From assembly GCA_016177355.1 (NCBI GenBank), contig JACOVL010000113.1:1-10219 (forward strand): a stretch of 10,219 bases of DNA. The letters are read 5' to 3'. A program made the translations under genes and the position numbers. Within the stretch, counting starts at the first letter, position 1. Each line of letters opens with the position of its first letter. This document shows positions 1-7,300 of the stretch, piece by piece. This DNA is from Betaproteobacteria bacterium. Its GTDB lineage: Bacteria > Pseudomonadota > Gammaproteobacteria > Burkholderiales > SG8-41. The notes under the pieces were generated by a model that made no database searches, was not told the DNA's origin, and saw nothing but the letters and a program-made list of their open reading frames with translations.

Positions 1-1
1 G

Positions 2-574
2 CCTGCGGCGCAGGCGTTGCTCAACCTGCCGGGCGGCGTGTCCAGCCTCGAACTGGCCATCGAGGACCTGTTCGGCGCCGAGAGTTTTGCCGCGGGGCTG
101 CAGGCGCGGGTCCCGCACGAGGTCGAGAGCTGGATGAGGGCGAACAGCCAGTTGCGGACCGCGCTCAACAACCAGACCGTCATGACGCTGCTGGTGCGCT
201 TTTTTCTGGCGCTGGTGGTCGCAATCGGGGTTGCGAGCGTGTTGATCGTGTCGGTGGTGCAGAAAACCAAGGAGATCGGCATCCTGCGCGCGATGGGCGC
301 GTCGCGCGGCCGGATACTCAGGGTGTTCCTGGCACAGGGCGCGCTGATCGGCGCGAGCGGCGCGCTACTGGGCAGCGCGTGCGGCTACCTTCTTACCGCG
401 GTGATGAGCAACGTGGTGCGCGCGGACGACGGAACGCCGATCTTCACGGCGCATTTCGATCCGACGCTTTACTTCTACACCTTACTCGGCGCAACCGTCC
501 TCGGATTGGCGGCGGCGGTGATGCCCGCGCGCCGCGCGGCCAACCTCGACCCTGCACAGGCGATCCGGCTGTGA
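2..574 (+). CDS. FtsX-fold ABC transporter permease, LolC/LolE-like (5' end missing)
   Basis: This is the C-terminal 190 residues of an inner-membrane permease; the frame is open to the window edge, so the true start lies upstream. Seen: the end of a periplasmic domain containing ESWMRANSQL, then three hydrophobic segments at about residues 61-85, 108-134 and 157-177 of the fragment. After the first segment comes the cytoplasmic stretch VQKTKEIGILRAMGAS, the usual ATPase-coupling region of FtsX/MacB-type permeases. The protein ends in PARRAANLDPAQAIRL, a typical family C-terminus. Known: LolC/LolE permeases work with LolD to extract lipoproteins from the inner membrane and pass them to LolA. 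The next gene is a LolD-like ATPase overlapping by four bases, which supports that role. Inference: no second permease follows the ATPase, so the complex may use one permease type, unless another lies upstream. MacB-like or other FtsX exporters remain possible. Confidence 0.87.
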   Translation, partial: PAAQALLNLPGGVSSLELAIEDLFGAESFAAGLQARVPHEVESWMRANSQLRTALNNQTVMTLLVRFFLALVVAIGVASVLIVSVVQKTKEIGILRAMGASRGRILRVFLAQGALIGASGALLGSACGYLLTAVMSNVVRADDGTPIFTAHFDPTLYFYTLLGATVLGLAAAVMPARRAANLDPAQAIRL

Positions 575-1272
575 CGCGCCCCATCATCGACCTCCGGGGC
601 ATCCGCAAGACCTACAACGAGGGCACCGCCGTCGCGGCCGAGGTGCTGCACGGCATCGACATCGCCGTGCGCGACGGCGACTTCGCGTGCCTGATCGGCC
701 CATCGGGCTCCGGCAAGAGCACGCTGCTCAACCTGATCGGGCTCCTGGAATGGCCAAGCTCGGGGTCCTACCATCTCAAAGGCCGCCCGATCGAGCAGGC
801 GAGCGACGACGAGCGCACCCGGGCGCGCCTGGAGACGCTGGGGTTCGTGTTCCAGTTTCACCATTTGCTGCCGGCATTCTCGGCGCTCGAGAATGTCATG
901 ATGCCCGGCCTCATGCGCTACGGCGCCTACACCGCCGGGCAACGGGAGATCGCCGCCGGGCTGCTCGCGGCGGTCGGGCTCGGCGATGCGATGTACAAGC
1001 TCCCGTCCGAGCTCTCGGGCGGCATGCAGCAACGCGTCGCCATCGCCCGCGCGCTGGCGCTCGCCCCCGATCTCGTGCTTGCCGACGAACCCACCGGCAA
1101 TCTCGACACCCGCGCCGCGGACGGCGTCTTCGATCTGATGCGCCGCTTCAACGAGACCAGGCGTACCGCGTTTCTCATCGTCACCCACGATTCCCGGCTC
1201 GCCGCGCGCTGCGACCGCGTGATCGAGCTGCGCGACGGGACCCTGGTCGCCGACGCCCCGCGTCATCGGTAA
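571..1272 (+). CDS. lolD: ABC transporter ATP-binding protein, LolD-like
   Basis: A cytoplasmic ATPase subunit of 233 residues, the usual LolD size. Seen: Walker A GPSGSGKST (43-51), a Q-loop region FVFQFHHLLPAFSALENV, signature LSGGMQQR (148-155), Walker B with D172 and catalytic E173 in LADEPTGNLD, and the switch histidine H206 in THD. The QFHHLLPxFxALENV block is characteristic of LolD within the MacB/LolD/FtsE group. The start is the GTG at 571, whose last two bases form part of the permease stop (GTGA). The frame is open upstream of it with ATG starts, but those would lie inside the permease gene and lengthen the N-terminus beyond the family norm. There is no good Shine-Dalgarno sequence, so translation is probably coupled to the permease. 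Known: LolD powers LolC/E lipoprotein release. The partner assignment rests on gene overlap. Confidence 0.92.
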   Translation: MTRPIIDLRGIRKTYNEGTAVAAEVLHGIDIAVRDGDFACLIGPSGSGKSTLLNLIGLLEWPSSGSYHLKGRPIEQASDDERTRARLETLGFVFQFHHLLPAFSALENVMMPGLMRYGAYTAGQREIAAGLLAAVGLGDAMYKLPSELSGGMQQRVAIARALALAPDLVLADEPTGNLDTRAADGVFDLMRRFNETRRTAFLIVTHDSRLAARCDRVIELRDGTLVADAPRHR

Positions 1273-1297
1273 CACGCATGCCCCATTTCCAGCCAGC

Positions 1298-2455
1298 ATG
1301 CGGATAAACCTGCCGGCCCCTTCGGCGGAGGCCCGCGCCCACAGCGAGCTCGTCACCGGGCGCGTGCGGCGGGAGATCGAGGCTAACGCCGGGTGGCTCT
1401 CCTTCGCGCGCTACATGGAGCTCGCGCTCTACGCGCCGGGGCTCGGCTATTACATGGCCGGCGCGCGCAAGCTCGGGCGCGACGGCGACTTCGTGACGGC
1501 GCCGGAGCTGTCGCCGTTGTTTGCCCGCTGCCTGGCGCGTCAGCTGGCGGAGCTGGCGGGGCACGGCCTGCCGGACGTTCTCGAGCTCGGGGCCGGCAGC
1601 GGCGTCCTCGCCGCCGGCCTGCTGCGCGAGCTTGCCGCGATGGAGCGGCTCCCCGAACGCTATTTCATCCTCGAAGTGAGCGCCGATTTGCGCGAGCGGC
1701 AACGGGACCGGCTGCGGCAGAGCGCGCCGCAATGCGCGGACCGCGTGCAGTGGCTGGAGGTGCTGCCCCGCGCATACACCGGCGTCATCATCGGCAACGA
1801 AGTGCTCGACGCGATCCCCACGCATGTAGTGGTGACGCGCGGCGGCGACATCCTCGAGGCGGGCGTCCGCTACGACGCGGGAAGCAGGTCATTCCTGTGG
1901 CACGAGTTTCCCGCGCCGGAGGGCGTGCGCTCCGCTGCCCGCACACTCGGCTTGCCGCCGGACGATTACAAGACGGAAATCAACCTCGCGGCGCGCGCCT
2001 TCGTGCGGAGCTTTGCGCGCCTGCTCGAGCGCGGCGTCCTGTTGTTCGCCGACTACGGCTTCCCTGCCCGCGAGTACTACCATCCGCAGCGCGCGCGCGG
2101 CACCCTGATGTGCCACTACCGGCACCGCGCGCACGACGACCCGTTCTTCCTGCCCGGGCTGCAGGACATCACCTCGCACGTGGATTTCTCGGCGATCGCG
2201 CAGGCCGGCGCCGCGGCGGGACTGGATGTGCTCGGCTACACCCACCAGGCGCAGTTCCTGGTCAATTGCGGCATCACCGATCTCCTCGCCGGGACGCCGG
2301 CCGATGACCCGGTTTACGCGCGGCTTGCGGCCGGAGCGCAGACACTCCTCAGCCCCGCCGAGATGGGAGAGCTCGTCAAGGTGATCGCACTCGGCAAGGG
2401 CGTCGCTGCGCCACTGCTGGGTTTCAGCCGGGGCGACCGGCGCCATACGTTATGA
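1298..2455 (+). CDS. MidA/NDUFAF7-family (DUF185) SAM-dependent methyltransferase
   Basis: A 385-residue soluble protein, close to the usual length of the family (COG1565). Seen: an N-terminal region with YMELALYAPGLGYY, then GDFVTAPELSPLF. The SAM-binding glycine motif ELGAGSG follows (96-102), then the conserved GNEVLDAIP (166-174). A second strongly conserved block, around residues 250-300, includes LFADYGFP, RGTLMCHYRHRAH and DITSHVDF. Known: the mitochondrial homologue NDUFAF7 symmetrically dimethylates an arginine of the complex I subunit NDUFS2; the target of most bacterial members is not established. Inference: protein-arginine methylation, possibly linked to NADH dehydrogenase assembly. 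It lies 25 bases after the ATPase and 4 bases before the cytochrome gene. The ATG at 1298 is the first start giving the family N-terminus; the ATG at 1278 is in another frame. I see no convincing ribosome binding site. Confidence 0.92.
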   Translation: MRINLPAPSAEARAHSELVTGRVRREIEANAGWLSFARYMELALYAPGLGYYMAGARKLGRDGDFVTAPELSPLFARCLARQLAELAGHGLPDVLELGAGSGVLAAGLLRELAAMERLPERYFILEVSADLRERQRDRLRQSAPQCADRVQWLEVLPRAYTGVIIGNEVLDAIPTHVVVTRGGDILEAGVRYDAGSRSFLWHEFPAPEGVRSAARTLGLPPDDYKTEINLAARAFVRSFARLLERGVLLFADYGFPAREYYHPQRARGTLMCHYRHRAHDDPFFLPGLQDITSHVDFSAIAQAGAAAGLDVLGYTHQAQFLVNCGITDLLAGTPADDPVYARLAAGAQTLLSPAEMGELVKVIALGKGVAAPLLGFSRGDRRHTL

Positions 2456-2459
2456 TTGA

Positions 2460-3185
2460 ATGATGCGCTTTCGGGACCGATTGCCGAGACTGCTGTGTGC
2501 GTTGGCGCTGATGTACGCGGGAATTGCGTTCGCCGCCACCCCCCCGGCTCCCCCCCTTGATAAGGGGGGGATGGAAGAGGGGGTCGCGCACGCCCGGTAC
2601 CTGTGGTCGCAGAGCCCGCACGGCAAGATGCTCGAGCGCATCCTGCCGCCCTCGATCGAGCCCGGGGAGCTGCCGGAGCCCCGCTCGGAGGGCGCGCGGC
2701 TCGCGGCGCGCTATTGCGTGCAGTGCCACTACCTGCCGAGCCCCCGGATGCACATCGCCGACAAGTGGACCACCATCGTCGTGCGCATGGTCTGGCGCAT
2801 GCAGGGCAAGGGCAACCTGGGCGAGCTGATGAAGGAAATGATGGACAGGATCGAGGCGCCGGACGACCAGGAAATCGTGACGCTCACCCGTTACCTGCAG
2901 AAGCATGGCCTGCGCGAGATGGACCCCCGGCATCCCGGACTCAAATCGGAAGCGGGAAAGATGTTCAGCATCGCCTGCACGCAATGCCATGCGGCTCCCG
3001 ACCCCCGGCGCCACACCGCGCGCGAATGGCCGGAGGTGGTGGAACGTATGAAGCGCCACATGGCCTGGGCCAACACGGTGGTCGGCCCCGACTCGCTCAA
3101 AACCATGCCGGTGCTCGACACCGGGGAGATCGTGCGCTTCCTCCAGCGCCACGCCCGCGCGGAACCGAAACCGCAATCAAAATGA
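2460..3185 (+). CDS. Periplasmic diheme c-type cytochrome with duplicated domain
   Basis: A 241-residue secreted protein. Seen: an N-terminal signal peptide (about 1-25) with basic residues, a hydrophobic core and a likely cleavage site after AFA (residue 25). A proline-rich linker follows (about 28-42), encoded by a palindromic repeat. There are two heme c attachment motifs, CVQCH (86-90) and CTQCH (173-177). Both are followed by the same pattern: P, PR, H, W, VV, RM and a further Met, so the protein consists of two related domains that probably arose by duplication. The Met residues after each motif are candidate sixth heme ligands. The gene starts 4 bases after the methyltransferase stop with two ATG codons in a row (2460, 2463); the first is chosen for proximity. 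Its stop overlaps the next start as ATGA. Role inferred: periplasmic electron transfer, partner unknown. No additional catalytic domain is visible. Confidence 0.85.
   Translation: MMRFRDRLPRLLCALALMYAGIAFAATPPAPPLDKGGMEEGVAHARYLWSQSPHGKMLERILPPSIEPGELPEPRSEGARLAARYCVQCHYLPSPRMHIADKWTTIVVRMVWRMQGKGNLGELMKEMMDRIEAPDDQEIVTLTRYLQKHGLREMDPRHPGLKSEAGKMFSIACTQCHAAPDPRRHTAREWPEVVERMKRHMAWANTVVGPDSLKTMPVLDTGEIVRFLQRHARAEPKPQSK
2538..2584 (+). repeat. C-rich/G-rich palindromic repeat (REP-like) inside the cytochrome gene
   Basis: The core 2549-2571 is a perfect inverted repeat: a 10-bp stem made mainly of C7TT against AAG7, with a GAT loop. Outside it lie a second C7 run (2539-2545) and a G5 run (2579-2583) that can pair as an outer arm. 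In the gene's frame it encodes PPAPPLDKGGMEEGV, immediately after the signal peptide. The CCCCCTTGATAAGGGGG core resembles a short palindrome I associate with dispersed repeats in several Gram-negative genomes; that recognition is from memory and the copy number here cannot be seen. It does not break the frame. Confidence 0.6.
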
Positions 3186-4165
3186 AAGCGATGCAGCTCG
3201 CGGCGCCGCGCACGGCGCTGAAGCTCGCTGACATGCCCAAGCCCAAGCCGGGGCCTGGCCAACTCCTGATCAAGGTGCGCGCCTGCGGCGTGTGCCGCAC
3301 CGATCTCCACGTCGTGGACGGCGAACTTGCGCAGGCGAGGCTCCCGATCGTCCCCGGCCACGAGATCGTCGGCACGGTGGTGGAAAAAGGCGCGGGCGCA
3401 GAGCGTTTCGCCCCCGGCAGCCGCGTCGGCGTGCCGTGGCTCGGTTACACCTGCGGCGCCTGCGGCTACTGCACGAGCGGGCGCGAAAATCTGTGCGACG
3501 GCGCACGCTTCACCGGTTACCACATTGACGGCGGTTATGCCGAATACACCGTCGCCGACCAGCGCTATTGCTTCACGATTCCGGGGGAATACACCGACGT
3601 TGCCGCCGCGCCGCTGCTCTGCGCCGGGCTGATCGGCTACCGCTCGCTCGTGATGGCGGGCGACGCCGCGCGCCTCGGCATCTACGGTTTCGGCGCCGCG
3701 GCGCACATCGTCGCGCAGGTCGCGCGCCACCAGGGACGGAAAATCTTCGCTTTCACCCGTCCGGGGGACGCCGGAGGCCAGCGCTTCGCGCGGGAGCTCG
3801 GCGCGGCATGGGCCGGGGATTCGGACACGAAACCGCCGGAAGAACTCGATGCGGCGATCATCTTCGCGCCGGTGGGCGCGCTCGTGCCTGCCGCGCTCCG
3901 CGCCACCGCGAAAGGCGGCACCGTGGTCTGCGCCGGCATCCACATGAGCGAAATCCCGGCCTTTCCCTACGACCTCCTGTGGGGCGAGCGCACGGTGCGC
4001 TCGGTCGCCAACCTCACGCGCCGCGACGGCGAGGAGTTTCTCGCGCTCGCACCCAGGGTGCCAGTAAAGACCAGCATCGAGACTTTCCCGCTCGCGCAGG
4101 CCAACGAAGCGCTCGCCCGGCTGCGCGAAGGCAGAATCACCGGCGCGGCAGTGCTGGTTCCCTGA
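3182..4165 (+). CDS. Zinc-dependent alcohol dehydrogenase, medium-chain (MDR) family
   Basis: A 327-residue cytoplasmic oxidoreductase, slightly shorter than classical zinc ADHs, as expected for the 'adh_fam_2' type. Seen: catalytic-zinc ligands C38 (CGVCRTD), H60 and E61 (PGHE), and C147 (LLCAG). The structural-zinc cysteines are C91, C94, C97 and C105. The Rossmann-fold loop is GFGAAA (169-174), where a final Ala replaces the usual Gly. After the second Rossmann strand (IFAFTR) there is T192-R193 rather than an acidic residue, which suggests, but does not prove, a preference for NADP(H). Known: the family interconverts alcohols and aldehydes; the substrate cannot be read from sequence. The ATG at 3182 overlaps the cytochrome stop (ATGA), indicating translational coupling, and no strong ribosome binding site is seen. 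Hydrophobic N- or C-terminal extensions are absent, so it is not itself periplasmic. Confidence 0.92.
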   Translation: MKAMQLAAPRTALKLADMPKPKPGPGQLLIKVRACGVCRTDLHVVDGELAQARLPIVPGHEIVGTVVEKGAGAERFAPGSRVGVPWLGYTCGACGYCTSGRENLCDGARFTGYHIDGGYAEYTVADQRYCFTIPGEYTDVAAAPLLCAGLIGYRSLVMAGDAARLGIYGFGAAAHIVAQVARHQGRKIFAFTRPGDAGGQRFARELGAAWAGDSDTKPPEELDAAIIFAPVGALVPAALRATAKGGTVVCAGIHMSEIPAFPYDLLWGERTVRSVANLTRRDGEEFLALAPRVPVKTSIETFPLAQANEALARLREGRITGAAVLVP

Positions 4166-4209
4166 AGCGTGATGCAGTGACGAAGTGATGGGAAAAACGA
4201 AGGCACAAG

Positions 4210-4248
4210 TCACAAATCGGTGTATTCCTGCTTCGGTATCCTGAACAT
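4210..4248 (-). pseudogene. Truncated IS3-type transposase OrfA start (remnant)
   Basis: On the minus strand an ATG at 4248 opens a 12-codon frame reading MFRIPKQEYTDL and then a TGA. The first ten residues match, from memory, the start of IS3-family OrfA proteins that continue as QEYTAEFKELAVKR; the helix-turn-helix that should follow is absent. An excellent Shine-Dalgarno sequence precedes the ATG, which is unexpected for a random 12-codon frame and supports a decayed real gene. The break lies at about 4218, after the Thr codon. Recognition rests on ten residues only; a chance match or a genuine small peptide remains possible. Confidence 0.5.
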
Positions 4249-4278
4249 ATTCTCTCCTTCCAGTCAGTTGAGGTTATA
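4249..4278 (-). promoter_or_regulatory. Remnant leader of the transposase fragment: Shine-Dalgarno and possible -10
   Basis: Read on the minus strand, GGAAGGAGAGAAT lies directly before the ATG at 4248, a near-ideal ribosome binding site with about 7 bases of spacing. TATAAC (4278-4273) lies about 24 bases upstream of the ATG and fits a -10 box, but I see no good -35 at the right distance. If active, it would transcribe back toward the dehydrogenase gene, antisense to its 3' end. Confidence 0.4.
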
Positions 4279-4354
4279 CCCCATCTCCTGGAAGACGAAA
4301 TCTAGCGTGCAAGTGGTAAGCTCGGCCTCCTGGATCGTTGAGACTTCGCTTCAG

Positions 4355-4361
4355 AGAAGGA
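4355..4361 (+). promoter_or_regulatory. Ribosome binding site deciding a TTG start
   Basis: AGAAGGA lies 10 bases before the TTG at 4372 and 16 before the in-frame GTG at 4378. An in-frame TAA at 4366-4368 rules out any start further upstream. Together these favour the TTG as the start of the glucan synthase. Confidence 0.55.
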
Positions 4362-4371
4362 AACCTAAAAA

Positions 4372-7300
4372 TTGAAGGTGAGCGGCAAGACTATTCGCGG
4401 GACCTTGCTCCATTTGAGGGCGCGCCTTCGCGGAAATGGCTTGGCACAAAAGTACGCCGGCGACGAGCCGCCGCTGCGATCGGAGCTACTCAGTGCCGAT
4501 CAGATGGAACAGCATGGCAAGACGCTGGCGGGCTCGCACAAGTTGAGTCTAACCCGCGCATCGGACCAGCTTCTGACACGGCTGGCTGAGAATGAAGGCG
4601 TCTTGATCGGGGCTTGCAACCTGCTGACGGCGGCGGTCAAGGCAAACCGCCGGATTGCGCCGGCCGGGGAATGGCTGCTCGACAACTTCTATCTGATCGA
4701 AGGACAGATTCGCACGGCCAAGAGACACTTGCCAAAGGGTTACAGCCGGGAACTGCCGCGCTTGCAGAACGGCCCATCGGCCGGGCTTCCACGCGTCTAC
4801 GACATTGCTCTGGAAACGATCTCGCACGGCGATGGGAGAGTGGACTCGGAAAGTCTCAGCGCCTTCGTGGCCGCCTACCAGAAGGTCACAGCCCTCGAGT
4901 TAGGCGAATTGTGGGCAATCCCTATCATGTTACGCCTGGCGCTGGTCGAGAATCTCCGGCGTGTTGGAGCGCGGATCGCCGCCAACCGAATCGACCGAAA
5001 CGGCGCCGACTATTGGGCGGATCAGATGATGGAGGTTGCCGAGAAGGACCCGAAGAGTCTGATTCTAGTGATCGCGGATATGGCGCGGTCGGGCCAGCCG
5101 ATGGTGAGCTCGTTTGTTGCGGAATTCGCGCGCCGGTTGCAGGGACAGAGCCCCGCTTTGGCATTGCCGCTCACCTGGATCGAGCAACGACTCTCCGAGG
5201 ATGGCTTGACGATCGAGCAGTTGGTGCAGTCGGAAAACCAACAACAGGCCGCCGACCAGGTCTCTATAAGCAACAGCATCGGCAGCCTCCGCTTTTTGGG
5301 GGCGATGGACTGGCACGAGTTCGTCGAGACCATGAGCGTTGTCGAGCAGAAACTGCGGGAGGATCCGGGCGGAGTCTACGGCAAGATGGGTTTTGCCACC
5401 CGTGATCGCTACCGGCACGTAGTGGAGAAGATAGCGAAAGCGAGCCGCCTATCCGAAAGCGAGGTGGCGCGCAAAGCGATCCAACTGGCGCACGAGGGCA
5501 CGGCCAGGAAAGACGGTGACGATCGAGCGGCACATGTTGGGTTCTACCTGATCGACAGGGGACTGCCGCAGCTCGAACGAACGGCGGAGGTGCGCCTTTC
5601 TGCCTTCGAGGCTCTGCAGAGAATGAGCCGCCGGTTTCCTTTACTCCTCTATCTAGGCACGATTCTGCTGCTGACGGTGATCTTCACCGGGAGCTTACTG
5701 GCAAAAGCTCATGCCGACGGGTTGCAGGGTTGGATACTCGCGCTGATTGGCATCCTCTCGCTGCTGTGCGCAAGTCATTTGGCGGTTGCGCTGGTGAACT
5801 GGCTGGCAACGTTGCTGGCGACGCCGCATCCGCTGCCGCGAATGGACTTTTCCGCAGGAATTCCGCCGGAATCCCGCACTCTGGCGGTGGTCCCGACCAT
5901 GCTCATGAGCGCTCAAAACATCGAGGATCTGATCGAGGCGCTGGAAGTCCGGTTCCTGGCGAATCGGGACGAACACCTGCACTTCGGCCTGCTGACTGAT
6001 TTTCGGGACGCGCACGAGGAAACGCTGCCGGAGGACGAACTGCTGTTGCTGCTGGCCCGGAAGAAAATCGAAGAGTTGAATGAAAAGTACCGGGGTGCGA
6101 AAGGCGACACTTTCTTCCTCTTCCATCGCCCGCGCCGCTGGAATCCTCAGGAGCGGATTTGGATGGGTTACGAGCGTAAGCGAGGGAAGCTGGCGGAATT
6201 GAATTCGCTGTTGCGCGGCGGCTCAACAGATCGCTTCTCGCTCGTCGTTGGTGAGACCGCAGTCTTGTCGAACGTGAAGTACGTGATCACCCTTGACACG
6301 GATACGCAACTGCCGCGCGATTCGGCGTGGGAGCTTGTGGGAGCCATGGCGCACCCGCTGAATCGTGCGCGCTACGACGAACACAAGCAGCGCGTCTGTG
6401 AGGGGTACGGCATCCTTCAGCCACGCATGGCCGTGAGCCTGCCCGGTGCGAACCGGTCGCGGTATGCGCGACTGTGCGGGAGTGAGCCCGGCATCGACCC
6501 GTATACGCGCGCCGTCTCTGATGTTTACCAGGACCTGTTCCGTGAAGGCTCGTTCATCGGCAAGGGGATCTATGACGTTGATGCGTTCGAGCGGGCGCTC
6601 AAGGGACGCTTTCCCGAGAACCGGATCCTTAGCCACGACCTTTTGGAAGGGTGTTACGCGCGCGCCGGGCTGTTGAGCGACGTGCAGTTATACGAGGATT
6701 ATCCATCTCGCTATAGCGCGGACGTGAGCCGCCGGCACCGCTGGATTCGCGGGGACTGGCAGATTGCGCGGTGGTTGCTGCCTCACGTTCCAGGCCACAG
6801 CACCAGCCGCCAGAGAAATCCGCTCTCGGATCTGTCCCAATGGAAGATTTTCGACAACCTTCGGCGCAGTCTCGTGCCTTTGGCGTTGACGCTCCTGTTG
6901 CTGCTGGGCTGGACGGCCTTGTCACCGGTCTGGTTCTGGACCCTGTCGGTGATCGGAATCATCCTGATTCCTCCCTTGATTGCCTCTATTCTGGAAATGT
7001 TCCAGAAACCGGACGATGTGCTGCTAGGCCAGCATCTCGCCGCGGCATTACGCTCAACTGGCCGGCACTTCGCTCAGGCGGCACTGATGCTCGTATGCCT
7101 CCCGTATGAGGCGTTCTTCAGTCTGGATGCGATCGTGCGCACGGCCGGGCGGATGCTGGTCACACACAAACGACTTCTGGAATGGAATCCGTCGGGCGAG
7201 CTGGATCGTCTGAGCCGCACGGACTTCATCGCCTCTTGCCGGTCGATGTGGATCGCTCCCGTTATCGCCTCTGCCGCGGTGATCTATCTGACGCAATCAA

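Larger units (their letters stand above)
4166..4371. other. Intergenic region at a composition boundary
   Basis: These 206 bases separate the GC-rich gene cluster from the glucan synthase gene. They are clearly AT-richer than the left flank (27 of 60 G+C in 4201-4260, counted by hand). They hold a minus-strand transposase 5' remnant and, at the right end, the ribosome binding site of the next gene. I see no convincing rho-independent terminator after the dehydrogenase and no strong -35/-10 pair on the plus strand for the glucan synthase. Confidence 0.7.

Noticed and set aside
379..570. Upstream extension of the LolD frame to an ATG at 379
   Set aside because: The extra residues lie inside the permease gene, look like out-of-frame translation, and would make the ATPase abnormally long; GTG 571 gives the family N-terminus.
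475..1356. Minus-strand open frame of 293 codons opposite the LolD gene
   Set aside because: A GC-driven shadow of the ATPase gene with no recognisable domain.
2549..2571. GC-rich hairpin as a rho-independent terminator
   Set aside because: It lies within the cytochrome coding frame and is not followed by a T-run.
2603..3181. Upstream extension of the dehydrogenase frame through the cytochrome gene
   Set aside because: The extension is low-complexity Arg/Ala/Pro-rich sequence out of frame with a real cytochrome; the dehydrogenase fold begins at the ATG at 3182.
4166..4200. Short repeated GTGATG/AAGTGATG motifs after the dehydrogenase stop
   Set aside because: The copies are very short and imperfect and form no stable hairpin or regular array.
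2891..4213. Long minus-strand open frame of 440 codons opposite the cytochrome and dehydrogenase genes
   Set aside because: It is antisense to two clearly homologous proteins, its translation is rich in Arg, Ala and Gly without recognisable motifs, and long antisense frames are expected at this GC content.
6760..6774. QIARW (797-801) as the glycosyltransferase QxxRW motif
   Set aside because: It fits the pattern, but RRHRW at 787-791 sits in the better conserved RHRWIRGDWQ block, and homologues as I recall them lack RW at this second site.
6629..6925. Minus-strand and other-frame open frames across the glucan synthase region
   Set aside because: They overlap a continuous 1949-codon frame with strong family motifs throughout and have no identifiable features of their own.
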